From: Dromaius novaehollandiae
Taxonomy: Eukaryota > Chordata > Aves > Casuariiformes > Dromaiidae
Assembly: GCF_036370855.1 (NCBI RefSeq)
Contig: NC_088108.1
Span: forward strand, 14,717,448 to 14,781,447
Reading direction: 5' to 3'
DNA: 64,000 bases
Under the pieces are notes generated by a model. That model was not told the DNA's origin. It saw only the letters and a program-made list of their open reading frames with translations, and made no database searches. How positions within the stretch are numbered: the first letter of the stretch is position 1; the number at the start of each line of letters is the position of its first letter. Both the position numbers and the translations under genes were made by a program. Of the stretch, positions 1 to 13,108 are shown piece by piece.

Positions 1-877
1 CTGCTATTTTAAGTGTATGAGGAAAAAGAGGTCAGGCACGACCAAAGCAAGCACGTACTAAAGCAGTGCTATAAATGCTGGCTTCTGTTTAAGGGGGAGA
101 CAGAATGTGAACATACTAAGTACGAAGAAGAATGGGAACAAGCTAGCAACAACTTTTTCGGTAGGATACTTGTTTTCACTCCATACCTTTATCTTCCAAG
201 GAGAGACTGGAGAAATGCCAGTAGAGACCTGGCTCGTACAATATCCTGTTTTAAGGAATCTCTGTACTCATAAGTGCATGGACAGTTAGCAGGAACCCAC
301 ACATTTGACACAAACCATTTGTATTTCAAGGATGTGGGATGGCAGCGAGAAAAGTCACCCAGGACTCTATCCGTGAGTCCCTACCTGTATTTGGGGAGGG
401 GATGGAGATAGCAAAACCACTTTTCTGGTAACGATGCGAGATCAACCTGGTCAGGGAGTTTCCTCCATTTCAGACACTCCTCACACTGCACCCATGTCTG
501 GTCTGGTCTCTCTCTGCAAAAACCAACACACAGTCTAAATATCTCAGGTGCAGGGCAAATGCTGGGAAAGGCTGGTCAGTGCAAGCGCTGCCACCCAACC
601 CCAAGGTGGTCCCAGCCCATTCAGCACAGCACGTGGGATAGTCTGGGGCACTGATGTCCATCTGCTCTCCCAGGAACACCCTGCCCATGGTGTGGCATCC
701 CTCCCACTAATCATGGGGCCAAACTCCATGAGTTCAAAGCTTGGCTCCCAAAATGAAGGAGGGATACAGTCACCTGTTTGCTGCCTCTGACCCTCCAAGT
801 GGCACATCCCTACCCCACCTTGGCTGAGGGAAATGCCCAGGCTGTTAGTGCTGACAAAGATCAGAGCTGGCTCTCAC
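1..877. other. MORC4 intron, no exon recognised
   Basis: This stretch lies downstream, in the minus-strand sense, of the last recognisable MORC4 exon. The next expected exon, encoding the CW zinc finger with its paired Trp and Cys residues, is not seen in any frame and should lie to the left of the window. I see no RNA gene or other coding signal here. Confidence 0.6.
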
Positions 878-3800
878 GCTACTATGCAGGCTGCATCCGC
901 ACTTCCCAAATTCATCTGGGCCATCTTCACCTTCCAGTAGGCATTGAGTTTCTGCCCCAGCACAGTGACTGTCCGTCTGGAAGGGAAAACACAGTGAGAA
1001 ACCAGGCAAACCCCACCAAACACCACAAGGGGCAGCATGGGGAACAGCCAGGGCAAACAAACCTCTCCCCCAAGAGCTCAACTCAGACTTGCAATTGCAG
1101 GTTTTAGATTGGCACCTAAGCAGCCCCACCATAGCACCCACCCCACAGCGGCAAAAAACATGCCAATATCATCATAAAGCATTCAGACTGTCTCCTCCGC
1201 TCTCCAAGGGCAACTCTGCTGTCTCAGACGCTCCCTCACCTTTCTGGAGCGGCACTGCTTGGACGTTCAGAGTTACATACACCTCCCTTCCAAACCAGGG
1301 CAAACCCAAGGCCTCGCAGGGGATCCAAGGGCCAGCCAGCACACAGGAAACCACTCACCCTGGACACAAATGCAGGTGTAGCATGAAAATATGCTAGACT
1401 GCATCAAATGGCCACGTAGACTCAGATCAAACCTTTGTGGCTAACAAGCTGACTAGCCCTACCCCAATTAGCTCTGCACAGGCTCAAGCTCTCCTCCCCT
1501 CAGACCCCAAAGAGAGGCCATCAGCTCCTTGGGTATTCTGTTACTGAACACATATTACAGCACTAGGTCACACCAACGAGAGCCAGGGCAGCAGAGACCG
1601 CCCAGCCATGGCTCTGTGTTCAGAGAGACCCTGGCCACCCTCAGCACCAAACACGCAACCCAGACCTCACAACGCTCTCGCTGTGACTGTCTGTGGCAGA
1701 GCACAGGGTGCTGGAGGCAGGACCTCATGTCCTTCCCTTCATCAGTCCAGGGGGCATTTCCTTGTACATCCTTTTGCTTATCAGCAAATTCCTGGGGTTG
1801 GGCTGAGAAAGACCTCCACCAACCAGCAGCACAACCCTGCTACACCTCGAAAAGTCACAGATAACCACCAAACTCCAATGTTAGCAAAATCTGGCGGGGG
1901 GGGGGAGAAGAGATGTCCACAAATATCGCACCTCACGGCCCTCACTTCCTGCTGAGGAAAGGGCCCTGCAAACTCGGTCACTAAAGCTCTGTGTTATTTA
2001 GTCTAATTTAAGAATAGTTCTCTAGCAGCATAGCAAAAATCAATTGCTCTGATCTACTCTGTCCCAGGTAGAAACGGAACCCCCTCCCCGGGTTTCAGTT
2101 TGCCAGAATTAACTTTCCCAAGAGCAGCCTGCCCCAACATGTGGAGCACAGCACCCCGGGAGGCAGGGCTAGCACCCAGAAGGAGAGTACTGCTCGCTTC
2201 TGCTGTGCTCCTTAGCTGGAGGCTCCCTGAGAGCATTTGACCTTCCCTGCTGGCTTTGAGGGACTGTTCCCAGCTCGGACAGCTCTGCGTTGTCAGCACG
2301 TCGTGAAGCGTACACAAACGCAGACACCCTTTCATTTTGGAGGGGTTTCCTTAGGGCTGGATTCTTGTGGGGGGAACATGCCTGGATGCCAGGGCTGGAT
2401 GAACACACAGACTGTGTCCACGCTTCAACTCAGAGCTCTAGGTTTGCACCCAGCTTCCCAAGCATGCAGTTCTCCTTGCTCTCTAAGGGCATCAGAGATG
2501 GAAGAAAATGGCCCGGTCTGGAGCTACTTCAGAATAAACAGAGCTAAGAACACATCAGAGCGAAGGCTGCATCATAGCAAACCCCCCCCCCCCCCCCCCA
2601 AGCAGCAGCCTGGGGCACAGGCCTCTCTTACCGGTACTCCTTGCTTTCTTCAAAGTCCTGTTTGTTCTGTGCTGGTTTCAAGAAGTTGCATTCAATTACC
2701 CCAACGACACCCACGCCTTCTCCCTGCATTGGGGGACAGCAGTGAAGGGAAAGATTGGCTGTTTTAGCCAATTCTGCTCACAACAGAAAAGAAAGCAGTC
2801 CTCTGGGGAGAGCTGGCACCCTCCTCACCCCCTAGTACAGATGTTGCAGGCAAACCCATGACTCGTGCCTTGCTCACCAACATATGAGCTGCACTTGGCT
2901 GGCAGCACTCGCTAGCCCCGCTGACAAAAATCCCTGCAGGGGTATTTTTGGTACGTACTGAAGCTTTCTCTTCCAGAACACAGAGCACTGGCTGGCTTAA
3001 GTAACAGGCCAGAATTATCTGTGGCTGAAGGTGTGCCACAGCTCCGAGATACTCCCACAAGATAATGGCTGGAAGCAACTGCTTCAGAGCCAGCTTCCCA
3101 TCAGAGCCAAGGCTGTCTTGCCAGAGCAGATCCACCTGGATCACCCTGGGGGAGAGGCCAGCTGCCTGTCCTCTCACAGCTCCTCCAACCACAGCAGCAT
3201 TACACACCAGCTGGACACCTCTAGTTCCCAAAAGCCAGATAGGAACCCACTGTGGAGATGTACACGCTGACCTGACCCTCGGGGCATAGCCTCAGAAACA
3301 CCAGGTCTCCGGGCTCAACTCTGGCCACTGTGCAATAGGGAAGCAAAGACCTACAACAAGGTTGTTTTTTGCAAAGTCCTATTCTCTCCTCTCCCAAATA
3401 AAAAAGAGAGAGAGACCACTCCAGTCACTCACCTTCCTTTGGCAGCCCACTTTCTCATAGGACTTGATGAGCCGGTTGTTGTGGTACATCATGATCCCAT
3501 AGTGGTTTTTCTTCTTGCAGTTGAATCCAAAGGTGATCTTCACTCTTTCGTTCTGCGGAAAAGCTCATCAAAGGAATAATAAACCAGGAGCTGGGGGGTA
3601 AAGGGGGGACGGAGCCCAACGTCTGGGGGAGGCCGCGGCACCAAGCGGTCCCCGCTGCCCTCCTCAGCAGAGAAATAGTGTGCAGCCTTGGCCCACTTTG
3701 AACAACCACCCCAGGCACGCAGCCAACAGTCACAGATAACGGCAAGCACAGCCGACTGGAAGTGAGCCGGACACAGCCCTACCGAGCGCAGCCAGCCTGC

Positions 3801-6800
3801 TACTGCCAAGTCAAAACACGCGTCGGTGAGATCTCCCATAAAGGCTCTGATCCTCATTTATATTACACTGATAACAGAAGAGTCACGATTTGGCCAAAGA
3901 AACAGCCTCAAAGCGTATCACAAACAAGATAACTAATGACTAAATATTGCTTGTGATTAAAAGATACAATGGCTAATGTTTACAAAACTAAAACAAACAC
4001 AAGTCAAGGCTGAAGAAACCTTAACAACTAGTAATAACACCAAGGTCCAGCACAGAAGAACGAACTCGCTTCAGCACACTCCTGTTTCACAAATTCAGTT
4101 CTGGACAGACTGTTATTAGACGGGGAACTGCGGTTTTAGGATTAAAGTATTTAATTAATCACTTACTGTTTAAAGATATTTTTAATTTGCTTAATTTCTT
4201 AAAGTCAGAGCTCATGTATTTGCCATGTTCATAGACACTGCATGCCTTCCACTACATGCAACTGCATATAACAGACATTATCCTCCAGATCTCAAGGAGC
4301 TATTATTTCATGCACACTCACTATGAAAAGTCAAGGCATCTTTGACAGCAAATGGAAATCCACTGCCACTACAGTTTTCTAACCTCCAGCCTACTGCACT
4401 TCTGCAACTCATCTCAAAAAATAGTGGCTCAGCAGTTGCCCTGAAAAGGACAACTAGCGTGCAAAATCTTAACTACTGGTAAGCTACAAAAGCAGGAGAG
4501 GGCTTATGTTTTCATTCTCCAATTCCTGACTCAGTAAATAGGGATGGAATTTAAGCAAATAACATTTTTTCACATTTGATGCAGACACTGATATAAGCAC
4601 AGAAACTTGGGACACAAAACTACCTTTAAGCATGTGAGAGGAGGGGGAAAAAGATGCTCAGATGTAGTTCAAAACAGCTTAAGCAAAGTTCTTTCTGGAA
4701 GCCACTTGAACAGATTTGATGGCCATATTGTTCTTTGCACTTGGCTTTGACCTGGAGACACTCCTCTCCAAAAGGATGTGTCAGCAGGTAAGCCAGGAAA
4801 GCCAATCTTATTCCCAAACACCCAGTGGGGGGTGGGGGGGAGAACATGAACAGGCTCTAAGAACTCAAATTAGCAACTTCTAGTCAGTCAGGAAAAGTAA
4901 GCTGTTGAGGAATGGGACAGAAAGGCAGAAAGGCTTTTCTGGTCTCTGCCCTCACTTTTGATAGTGTTTTTTTTCCACTGAAATGAAATAACATTGACGT
5001 TTAAAATACATTTCAGAAAGTATTTTCCCAAGCAAAACTGACCAGTCAGCAAAAGCCTTAAGTCCGTCTCCACCCCATCCTCCCTGGGCACAGCACATCA
5101 GTCTCAGGGCATGGCAAGAACTGGCTCAAGTTCAGCGTGAGCCATGGCACGCCCTGCTCCAGCAGGAGCAGCCTTGAGGGATCCTTTCTACCTTCACATC
5201 AAGACTTGGCTTCTCAAAGGTGACCAGAAGACAGGAAGGAGAAGATAATTCAGCCCGTATATTCATTTAAATCCTGTATTTCTCTATGCACCGAGAGCAG
5301 ACCTAAACCTAGCCGCAAGGCTGACCTGGACCTTACAGAGTGCTGAGGCCGCTGTGGGAGCAGAGCACTGAGAGGCTGCCAGGAAGGATACGGCAAAGGT
5401 GGGCTTGTATACATCATATTCGATGTTGGCCAAGCTCTTGCAGATCAGCTGAGTGTTCACCTTCTTCTGTCGCAGGACGATCTGCATGCGAGGCTTCAGG
5501 TACAAGATACTGCAAAATGCCTGGGAAAGGGGACAGCACAACAGAACAGGAGGGAGAAATTCCAGATATGGGAAAGACATCAGACACTCAATCGGTCCCA
5601 TGTAGTCATTTTCAGGACAACCCAAAATTTGCTTTGGATTCCACATCCTTCATCCACTACAAGGCACCAGAAGAGGGTGGTCCACCATAACATGACACTA
5701 GAGGGACAGGTCACCCACGCTGCCTGCCTGGGAAGCATGGAGCAAGCCTGGGGAAGGGCCACCCAGCTCCCTTTCAGCCTTCAGTAAACTCACCCGTAAA
5801 GAGTACTCTGTCTCCGGGGCAGGAAACTCTTGGACCACCTCCTGACAGGGCAGAAACTTTTTGCCAGGAATCTCCGCATCCTCTGCGAGGAAGTCCGCTA
5901 ACCGAATATCATACTCATCCGTATCAAAATCCAGCTCTGGCTTTCCATCTTTATTTCTGAAAAACAACAGACACAAAAATAAGAACAACCTCTCCCATTC
6001 ATCCCACACCAGGATCCAAAGTGGAAGCAGCTTTAATGCAATCACACAAGAGTCTCACACCTGGACAGACAACAACTTAGCGGGATTCCACTATCGGGAA
6101 ATCAACGACTAAAACTGTCCCTTTGCTCTTGACCCTGGTGCCAGGAGACACAACTTCCCCTGAGCAGTCTGCTCTTCTGTATCAAGGTCCCAAGAGAATA
6201 GCAGATAAAGCAGTGTCTTCCACACAGCCCACAGATCTCATTAGTCAATCATTTAATTACAGGGGTTTCTATGCAGAACACCAAAGTAGTAGAACATTTC
6301 ACAACTGTCTTGATACACAGAAATATGGAAGTTTTCTCTTGCATGGAGGGGAAAAAGGAACAAGTTTCTAACAGGCAGAAGAAGATCAAACTCTCCCAAG
6401 TCCCAGGGCAGCATCCCAAGCACTTGGTCACACAGGCTGGGGGGGGGGGGGGGGGAATCCCTGCGCTCATTCCTCCAGCACTTCCCACGGAGACATGCTG
6501 AAGGAGGTGGTGGCAATACCCCTGCCCATAGCATGAATGCTCCTACAACACAAGCAGTGCTCTGGTGGCTACAGTCACAGGAGGGGAAGGGAGGAAAACG
6601 AGCCAAACTCAACATAACATTGAGCCCCCTCTATCAGCAAAATCCCCTCGGCTCACAGCTACTCTCCACACACATTCTACAGCAAAAGACAGCTTCTTCT
6701 GGTGGTCCGAGATAATTAGGCCCTTGTGCAACCTCAGTGCCCACCGCACAAGTGCTGCCAGGGAAACCTCATGTGCTGAAAGACCCCAGCCCCCTTCCCA

Positions 6801-9800
6801 CAAGCAGGCTGGCTGCAGAGCTCGGGCAGCGAGCAGCAACAGCACGCAGCCCATCCCCAGCCTGGTCTCCATCAGGAAGCAGGCAACTGTTTCACATAAG
6901 AAGTGGTTGCGCTGGATGAGATTGGGCTTCAACCCCCCCAGGCCAGGGACTGTGCTGAAGCTGCCTGTGCTACAAGCTCTGCCCACCTCGGTCGGGGCAC
7001 AGCCGCCCCCCACCCGCCTGGCCGCCCCTCCTCCCCATACCTGCGGATGTTCCAGATGAGGATGCGCGTGCCCTTCTTGCCTGGGATAGCATCAAACTGT
7101 GCCAGCAGCTCCTCCGTGGTGTTGAAGAGGGTATGCTCCAGGATGGCCTCCAGGCTGGGCACAGAGTCTTCAGTAACAATTATCTTTTCTAGAAGCCACA
7201 GAGTCAAGGAGAACAGGGCTGCCCGGTCCCCCTTCAAAAAGGGGCAAAAAACCTACCCCAGCTACAAGGACCCAGCCCCAGGCCCAACATCCCGGAGAAG
7301 CACAACCCACTACAGTCCATCAGAGGATGGTCTCAAAGAAAGACTGAGCCAGGACAGGCATGACAACAGGGTGTTTTGCAGAAAAATACTCATTGAGCTA
7401 GGTAGGGAGAGCGGATGCAAGGCAGCAACGTCATGCCAGTCAATAACGAAAGGGGCTGTGCGAGCAGCGCTGTGGAGTGGCACGTCTTTGGCTCCCTTGG
7501 CACGATGGCAACACAGCCTGAAGGTATTCCAGCACGCTAGGGCAACACCGAGGGCTGTTCCTGGTGCAGAAAGGCAGCATAGAGCAGAGCTGCTGGGCTG
7601 GGGAGGCACACGTGAGCCTGCATGGGGAAAAAGGGACGGAAACAGGTAGCGCACAGGTCAGTGGCATGACTGCAGAGGCTTTCAGGATCCAGCCTGGCCT
7701 TGATCAGCAACAGATAGGCCCACCAGATGCACAAGTGACAGCAGCATGCTGAAAGCACGACCTGCTGCAGAGATGCTCCAGGTGCAGCACCAATTACAGT
7801 TATTCCCACTCTTTCCAAGTATCATGCTGTGTGCGGGGGCCTAGGGGCAGGCATTTACCCCTCAGCACCAGGCCCCCCAGGCCCTTTGGAGCTGGGCGGG
7901 CAGCTCAGCCGCTTGGCTGTTTAAGGATACTGTTCTGCTGGTTGAACGGCACCAGGGGGACAGTCGCTGCCTCCGCATGGACACGTTCCAGGTAGGTCTG
8001 GGAAAGCAACCCCACGCTGAGGGCCCCGCCATTCTTGGTGAAGACGATGGCATCCTTCCCCAGCCGCATGGAGCCAGACTTGAAGCCATTTCCGTACACC
8101 CCAATGCCTCGGTGGTTTCTCTTCAGAGCCTTCTCCGTGAAACCAAAGCTGAAAATAGGCAAAGTGGAAAGAGACTGGAAATGGGGAGAGCCTGCTGCAC
8201 TCCAAGCCCAGGTCCGCATTTCTGCCCAAAGCACTTGGCAAAGGGAGCTCAACTCCCGTCCAGCAGGCAGAAAAGCAAAGACTTAGGCTGGAAAGAGGTT
8301 TCTCTGCTGCAATACCACCCACAGCATTGCAGCGCATGTAAAGGAGCCAGATCTCCTACCTGCCAGTCCTACACTCCCTCTACAATGCACTGAAAACCAC
8401 ACTGAGGGAGGGGATGTGCTATCCACAGTGAGGGAGCCCAGGCCCAAAGCACCTCTACAATGTTTTTATGTTAACAGACAAGGAAATCAAGAGGCAGAGG
8501 AGTAAGGAAACCTGCAGCTCTGCACACCCAGGCTGCCAGCCAGCCGGGGAGACCTCGTGTGCCTGTTCTTCCTAACCCTGCACCAAGCTCCATCTCTGGT
8601 CTCCTCTGTGAACGTCTGCACCAGTGTGGGGATGGCCTGCTCCCCCACTGCACACTAGCGTGGGAAGCGGCAATAGGGGAAAGAAGAAGCATTGTTTTGT
8701 GGTTTTGCTATGTTTCAGCCTAACCTGTTTTGAATTAGGCCCAGAGCAGCTTACAATGCATTGCATCCCTCCCCGCCACCTCCCCATCACCCTCTTCTTG
8801 TCCTCTCGTACCACCACAGGGGAAGGATTTTGCAGTGAGCTTCCAGCTGCCACTGCAGTATCGCACCGGGGCTTCCCTGAGCTCTCGGTCTGTCACCCTC
8901 CCACTTCGATCCACAGACGCGCTGGGGTCAGTAAGAGAACAAGTGCAAAGCCCAGGGCACCTCCTTCCTGTCGCAGCACAGGCAGGAAGGGGTCAGGGCT
9001 TCTGGTTTTCACTTCCTGAACCCCTCTCGCTTTTCTGAAGAGCTGTGGTTTTGCACTTGCTACAATTAAAGAAATTATAGTTTTTCTGCTTTTCTCCCCC
9101 ACCTTTTCATTTCTATCAAATAAAACAGTCAGACAAGAACAAAACTAAGCCCCGAGCCCTTCACTTCCATTCTGGAAATGACTGGGCTTTGCAACAGCCA
9201 GCTAGAAAAGGATCAACTCATGAAGCAAAACTGAAGCCTGGACATTTCGCAGCAGCGGGAGTTCTGGAAGAGGAACAGCCAGGGTCGGAGCGAGGAGCAG
9301 CCCCAGCCAGGATCCATCCCTGCCCACACAGGCACTGCTGGTGGGAAGAGCGAGGCTGGCAACAGCAAGAAGGGAGACCTTGGCGGCAGGCTGCAAGCAG
9401 CTTAGCACCTGCAAGCAACAGAGTGGTCTCCTAGAAGCATGAAAGAGGCAGGTTACAGGAAGAAACACCTTTCTGCTCTGTTCTGTGACTTCAGAGAAAT
9501 TTATCAGTCACTTGACAGTGTTTCCTCACTGAAAGTGGCACCTAATGTCCTGAAACTGAAATGTGTCACCACACAATGTCACACTTCAAATCTCTGCCAT
9601 TAGCCTGTTTCATTCTCTCTCAGCGCTATCAGAAAAGCCTTCCTTACATCATAGAGAAAGATTAATGCGATATAAACACAGTCTCTAAAGCCACAACTCA
9701 CTTCAGCATCCACGGGCGAGGGCAGATGAGAGGGGAAACTCCTCTCTAACATGAGTCTGCAGAAAAGGACTCCTGGTTTGATTTCAGGCACATATTCATT

Positions 9801-10855
9801 TTTAAACAGATCTTATCTGTGTCCCCGACTGAAAGCACCTTCTCTGCTCACCGCATGGTTTGCGCAACATGGCTCCAAATGGCTTACGGCAGGGTGTTTA
9901 ACAAGCAGAAAGCTGGCTGCAAGTCCCTAGACTACCTGTTGCATGTTGAGGCAGACTGCACACGTGCATAAGAGTAGTTATCTTAAATCTCTGCATGCTG
10001 GGAGAATGAGGAAGGAGTAAGTAGGGAGAGATGTATGCATTAACATTGGATGCCCGTGATCTGGGGGCCAAAAGCGTCACCGCTTGCAGGTGCGAGGCGA
10101 GCCCAGGGTGGCCGTGGGGCACGGGCAGGCACGTAGCTCATACCTGAGCATGCGGTGCAGCTTGTGAGGGGTCATTCCTGCCCCGTTATCCGTAAAAGTT
10201 AAACAAAGGTGACCCTTGAGCTCCACGACGTCGATGCAGAAAAGCTTCGCCGTGACGCTGGGATCCGAAGCGTTGTCTGCAGGAGGAGTGAGACCGGGCA
10301 GTCAGAAACGCCCTGTCACCCTCAGTCCCCCCCCAGTCCCCTTTGCTCCATGCTCAATTCTGGGGAGCAAGAGCAGTTTCCCAAACCCTTTTTTCCCTCC
10401 AAACGCAAGGGCGCGCCTGGAGGAAGCAGTACCGGGCTTGCTCAGCCCGCTGGCGACGAGGCAAGGAGCGGGGACGCCGCCGGGATGCTCCGCGGCGCCG
10501 GCAGCAATCCCTGCGGGCGGCCGCCGACACGGCCGTGCGCGGACATGAAACCACCCCGGGGGCAGCCAGCCCTCCCGCCCGGCCCGGCCCCGCGGGCGGC
10601 GCCCCCCGCCGGGACACGGCGGGCAGCCGCGGCAGCGGCCCCGCCCGGCGCCCCGCGCTTACCGAGCAGCTCGGCCACGGCGCTGAAGGGCCGCGCGTGG
10701 CTGGTGCTGTTGCTCTGCAGGTAGCGGGGGCTCATCTGCAGGGACAGAGACAGCGGCGGTCAGGGCGGCACGGCGGCGGGGCGCGGCCGCCCGGCCCGGC
10801 CCGCACTTACGGCGCCGAGGCGGACGCCCTGCTCGCCGCCCGGCCGGCGGGACAT
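878..10855 (-). CDS. MORC4: MORC family CW-type zinc finger 4, N-terminal ATPase part (partial)
   Basis: MORC4 is a nuclear GHKL-type ATPase that dimerises on ATP binding and reads histone H3 through a CW finger. Ten coding exons join in phase: 10811-10855, 10663-10735, 10144-10276, 7931-8148, 7041-7188, 5794-5956, 5392-5520, 3433-3552, 2632-2723 and 878-976. Together they give about 406 residues. Visible ATPase motifs are DNA at residues 40-42 (Mg/ATP Asn), DNGAGM at 69-74 and [12 protein letters not shown] at 103-114. MORC4 rather than MORC3 is supported by [13 protein letters not shown] at the start of exon 2, by [10 protein letters not shown] and LNAYWK, and by the RBM41 neighbour. The start at 10855 (MSRRPGG) is the in-frame ATG nearest exon 2; an upstream in-frame ATG exists in GC-rich DNA, so the extreme N-terminus is uncertain. 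The CW finger and coiled-coil tail lie off the window. The promoter is the CpG island to the right. Confidence 0.93.
2582..2599. repeat. poly-C tract in MORC4 intron
   Basis: An uninterrupted run of 18 C lies about 30 bases past the donor of the MORC4 exon at 2632-2723. On the transcribed strand it is poly-G. Its length is probably variable and easily mis-sequenced. Confidence 0.9.
6439..6455. repeat. poly-G tract in MORC4 intron
   Basis: A run of 17 G lies in the intron between the MORC4 exons at 7041-7188 and 5794-5956. It is a homopolymer with no other visible content. Confidence 0.9.
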
Positions 10856-11250
10856 AGCGGCGCCCTCCGCTGCCCGCCGCCTGCCACAAGATGGCAGCTC
10901 CCGCGCGGCGGCGGCGCTGCCGTACGGCACGATGGCGGCTCCCACGCGGCCGCTCGGCCTCACGCGGGGCGGCTTCGAGCGCTAACGCCCCTCCTCGCGG
11001 CGCGACACGGCGGCGCCTGGCGCCGTACAACATGGCCGCGCCCCGCAGCGCCCTCCCCCAGAGGCGCCCTTTCTGCGGCCCTCCCCGTCCCTCGCGGAGG
11101 TGCCCTGAGGCCCTCCGCGGCCTCCCGGCCCTCCGCCCCCCTCCACCGCTCCCTCCCGCCCCGTGCCCCTCGGGCAGGGCGATCCATCGAACCGTCCTTC
11201 CCCCCTTTTCCAAATTCGCCATTGACCCTCGTGGGCAATCCCCAACTTCC
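10500..11250. promoter_or_regulatory. CpG island promoter of MORC4
   Basis: The sequence is very rich in C, G and CpG and covers the first two MORC4 coding exons and the DNA upstream of them. No TATA box is seen. Three ATGGC-centred motifs of the YY1 type (AAGATGGCAGC at 10888-10898, CGATGGCGGCT at 10930-10940, and ACATGGCCGCG near 11030) sit just upstream of the MORC4 start. This is typical of TATA-less housekeeping promoters. Their use as YY1 sites is inference. Confidence 0.6.
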
Positions 11251-12674
11251 CACCTTGTTGGCAGGGGGCCCCTGAACCACAGGTCCCCGGCTTGGCCCTG
11301 GGCTCATCCCTCCATCCCCAGGCTGTCCCACTGCCACCTCTCTGCCCCAGCCCCACAGCCTGGGCCGCTCTCACTCCCACGTGCCCCAGGCAAGGGGCTC
11401 CCAGCTGGCAGGCGCACAGCGAGCGGGGCTGCCGCAGAGGGCCCCGCCCAAGGTAGCGGGCGATGCAGGCCCAGCCAAGCGCCCAGCTGGAGCCGGGAGG
11501 CACCACTGCAAGGCCACGGCCTCCCCACAAGCTGCAAGCTCGCCAAAAAGCAGATGCCGGTGCTCAAGGCCGGTGCTTTGCCCTCTGGAGATGGTGGGGT
11601 GACTTTCTGGGGGAAGGAAATGGAGGAGTCCCTCGGGACGTACCTGTGGCACAGGCCCTGTGCCTGCCTGCCAGGCCATGGTGGAAGGCGCTGTGTGCCA
11701 CGGCTTCACGCTCCAGGTGCAGGGCCACAGAACCCTCCCCATGGAGACGCACAATGGTGTCTCCACAGGAACACCGGTCCTCCGGCCACAGCCACTCCGC
11801 AGCCCCCGCCACGGCTGCTGTCCCAAACCGCCTCCAGGCATTTTGCATGTTGCATGGCTCTTGGGCCTCCAAACTTTGAAAGGGCAAAGTGTGCCAGCAC
11901 CAGGGCAAAGATGGTTTGCTCAGTGCCTGTCAGGGCTGGGCAAAGCTAACGCCTTTCTTCTCTGTTTTGATTTTTCAGTTTGCTCCAAAACTGAATGCTT
12001 TCCTCCCCACTAGATCAAGTCTTTGCACCGTGCAGCCTTGGCCAGCATCCAGATCCATATCTGTGCTTTTTACAACTTGCACATTTACAAGGACAACTGC
12101 AAAAGGAGTCAAGCACACTGGAAGGGGAGATGGCATCAGGGAGAAAAAAACAGCTATTCTTGGGAATGTTTCTCTCTTCTCTGCGTGGCTATATTTAAGA
12201 TTGCAGAGAAAATCTGCAACTCAATTCTGTTGGGAAAGACTTGGTTCCCTGAATCGGCATCAACAAGAGCTTGAATGTTACTCTCCCAGGAATGGTAGAA
12301 AAATGTGGGAAGCATATGACATCAGCTTGCCTTGTTCACAAAGAGAGCTAAAACAGCTCATGAGATCAACCATGGCATCTGCTGCAATGGTTCCTTATGA
12401 GCGCTACCATCCTCCGAGCTACAGGGCTTTAAGAGGTCACTACTGAGAAGTCAACAAAAGAGGCATCATTTTCCCTTCTCTCAAAGCACTGTGTATCTGC
12501 TGCTGTCAGAGACAGGACAGCAGCCTCACCAGACACTGCACCAGTAAGGAACTCCAGCTCCCAACACAGAGGCCAGGAACTGAACTCTGCTGACACAATC
12601 CTGCATCACAGAAGTGCAGCACACTTGGCTCTAGAAGGACTTGCACTGGACAAAGGCAAATAAATACATACTAA
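11251..12674. other. intergenic between MORC4 and RBM41
   Basis: This is the head-to-tail spacer between the MORC4 promoter and the RBM41 3' end. Several open frames cross the GC-rich left part, but none has family resemblance or a splice-supported structure. I recognise no gene, RNA or mobile element here. Confidence 0.5.
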
Positions 12675-12694
12675 GAAAATACCAAATAAGTGCA

Positions 12695-12700
12695 TTTATT
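12695..12700 (-). terminator. RBM41 polyadenylation signal
   Basis: AATAAA on the minus strand lies about 410 bases beyond the RBM41 stop codon at 13109-13111. It would end a 3' UTR of roughly 430 bases. No nearer canonical signal was noticed. Confidence 0.6.
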
Positions 12701-13108
12701 CATGTGGTTTCCTCTCTCCCTTCTTCCCACAAAGGGCTGAGAGGGCAGATACCAAAGTGTAGACCAGGAGGAAAAAGCCAGTAACTGTATACAGAAGGGC
12801 AAACACAGATCGCAGGTCCTCACATAACACTTAAAGATCCTCAGGTGCCCTCAAACCAGAGTCAAGCCACACTGCACTGGGAGAGGCCACATTTTCCCCA
12901 TCACTCTGAGCTTCCCCACTGGCTCAGGCTAGGAAGGAGCTCTTTCTCCCACATCACTCAAAGAACCTAGTCCCTTGCTCTCTCCCTTCCCCACTTTGAG
13001 ATTTATAGACCTGCATGTTAACTTCCAACAGTCCTTTACTGTCCCAGTTCTGACCAAGGAGTTCCCATGGCCCGTGCAAATCCGCAAAGTCCCCAGATTA
13101 TCCATCCC

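Noticed and set aside
10343-11949. Long plus-strand open frames (310 and 352 codons) opposite the MORC4 start
   Set aside because: They lie in the CpG island, are rich in Arg, Ala, Pro and Gly, and have no domain resemblance or splice-supported structure. Compositional open frames are expected here.
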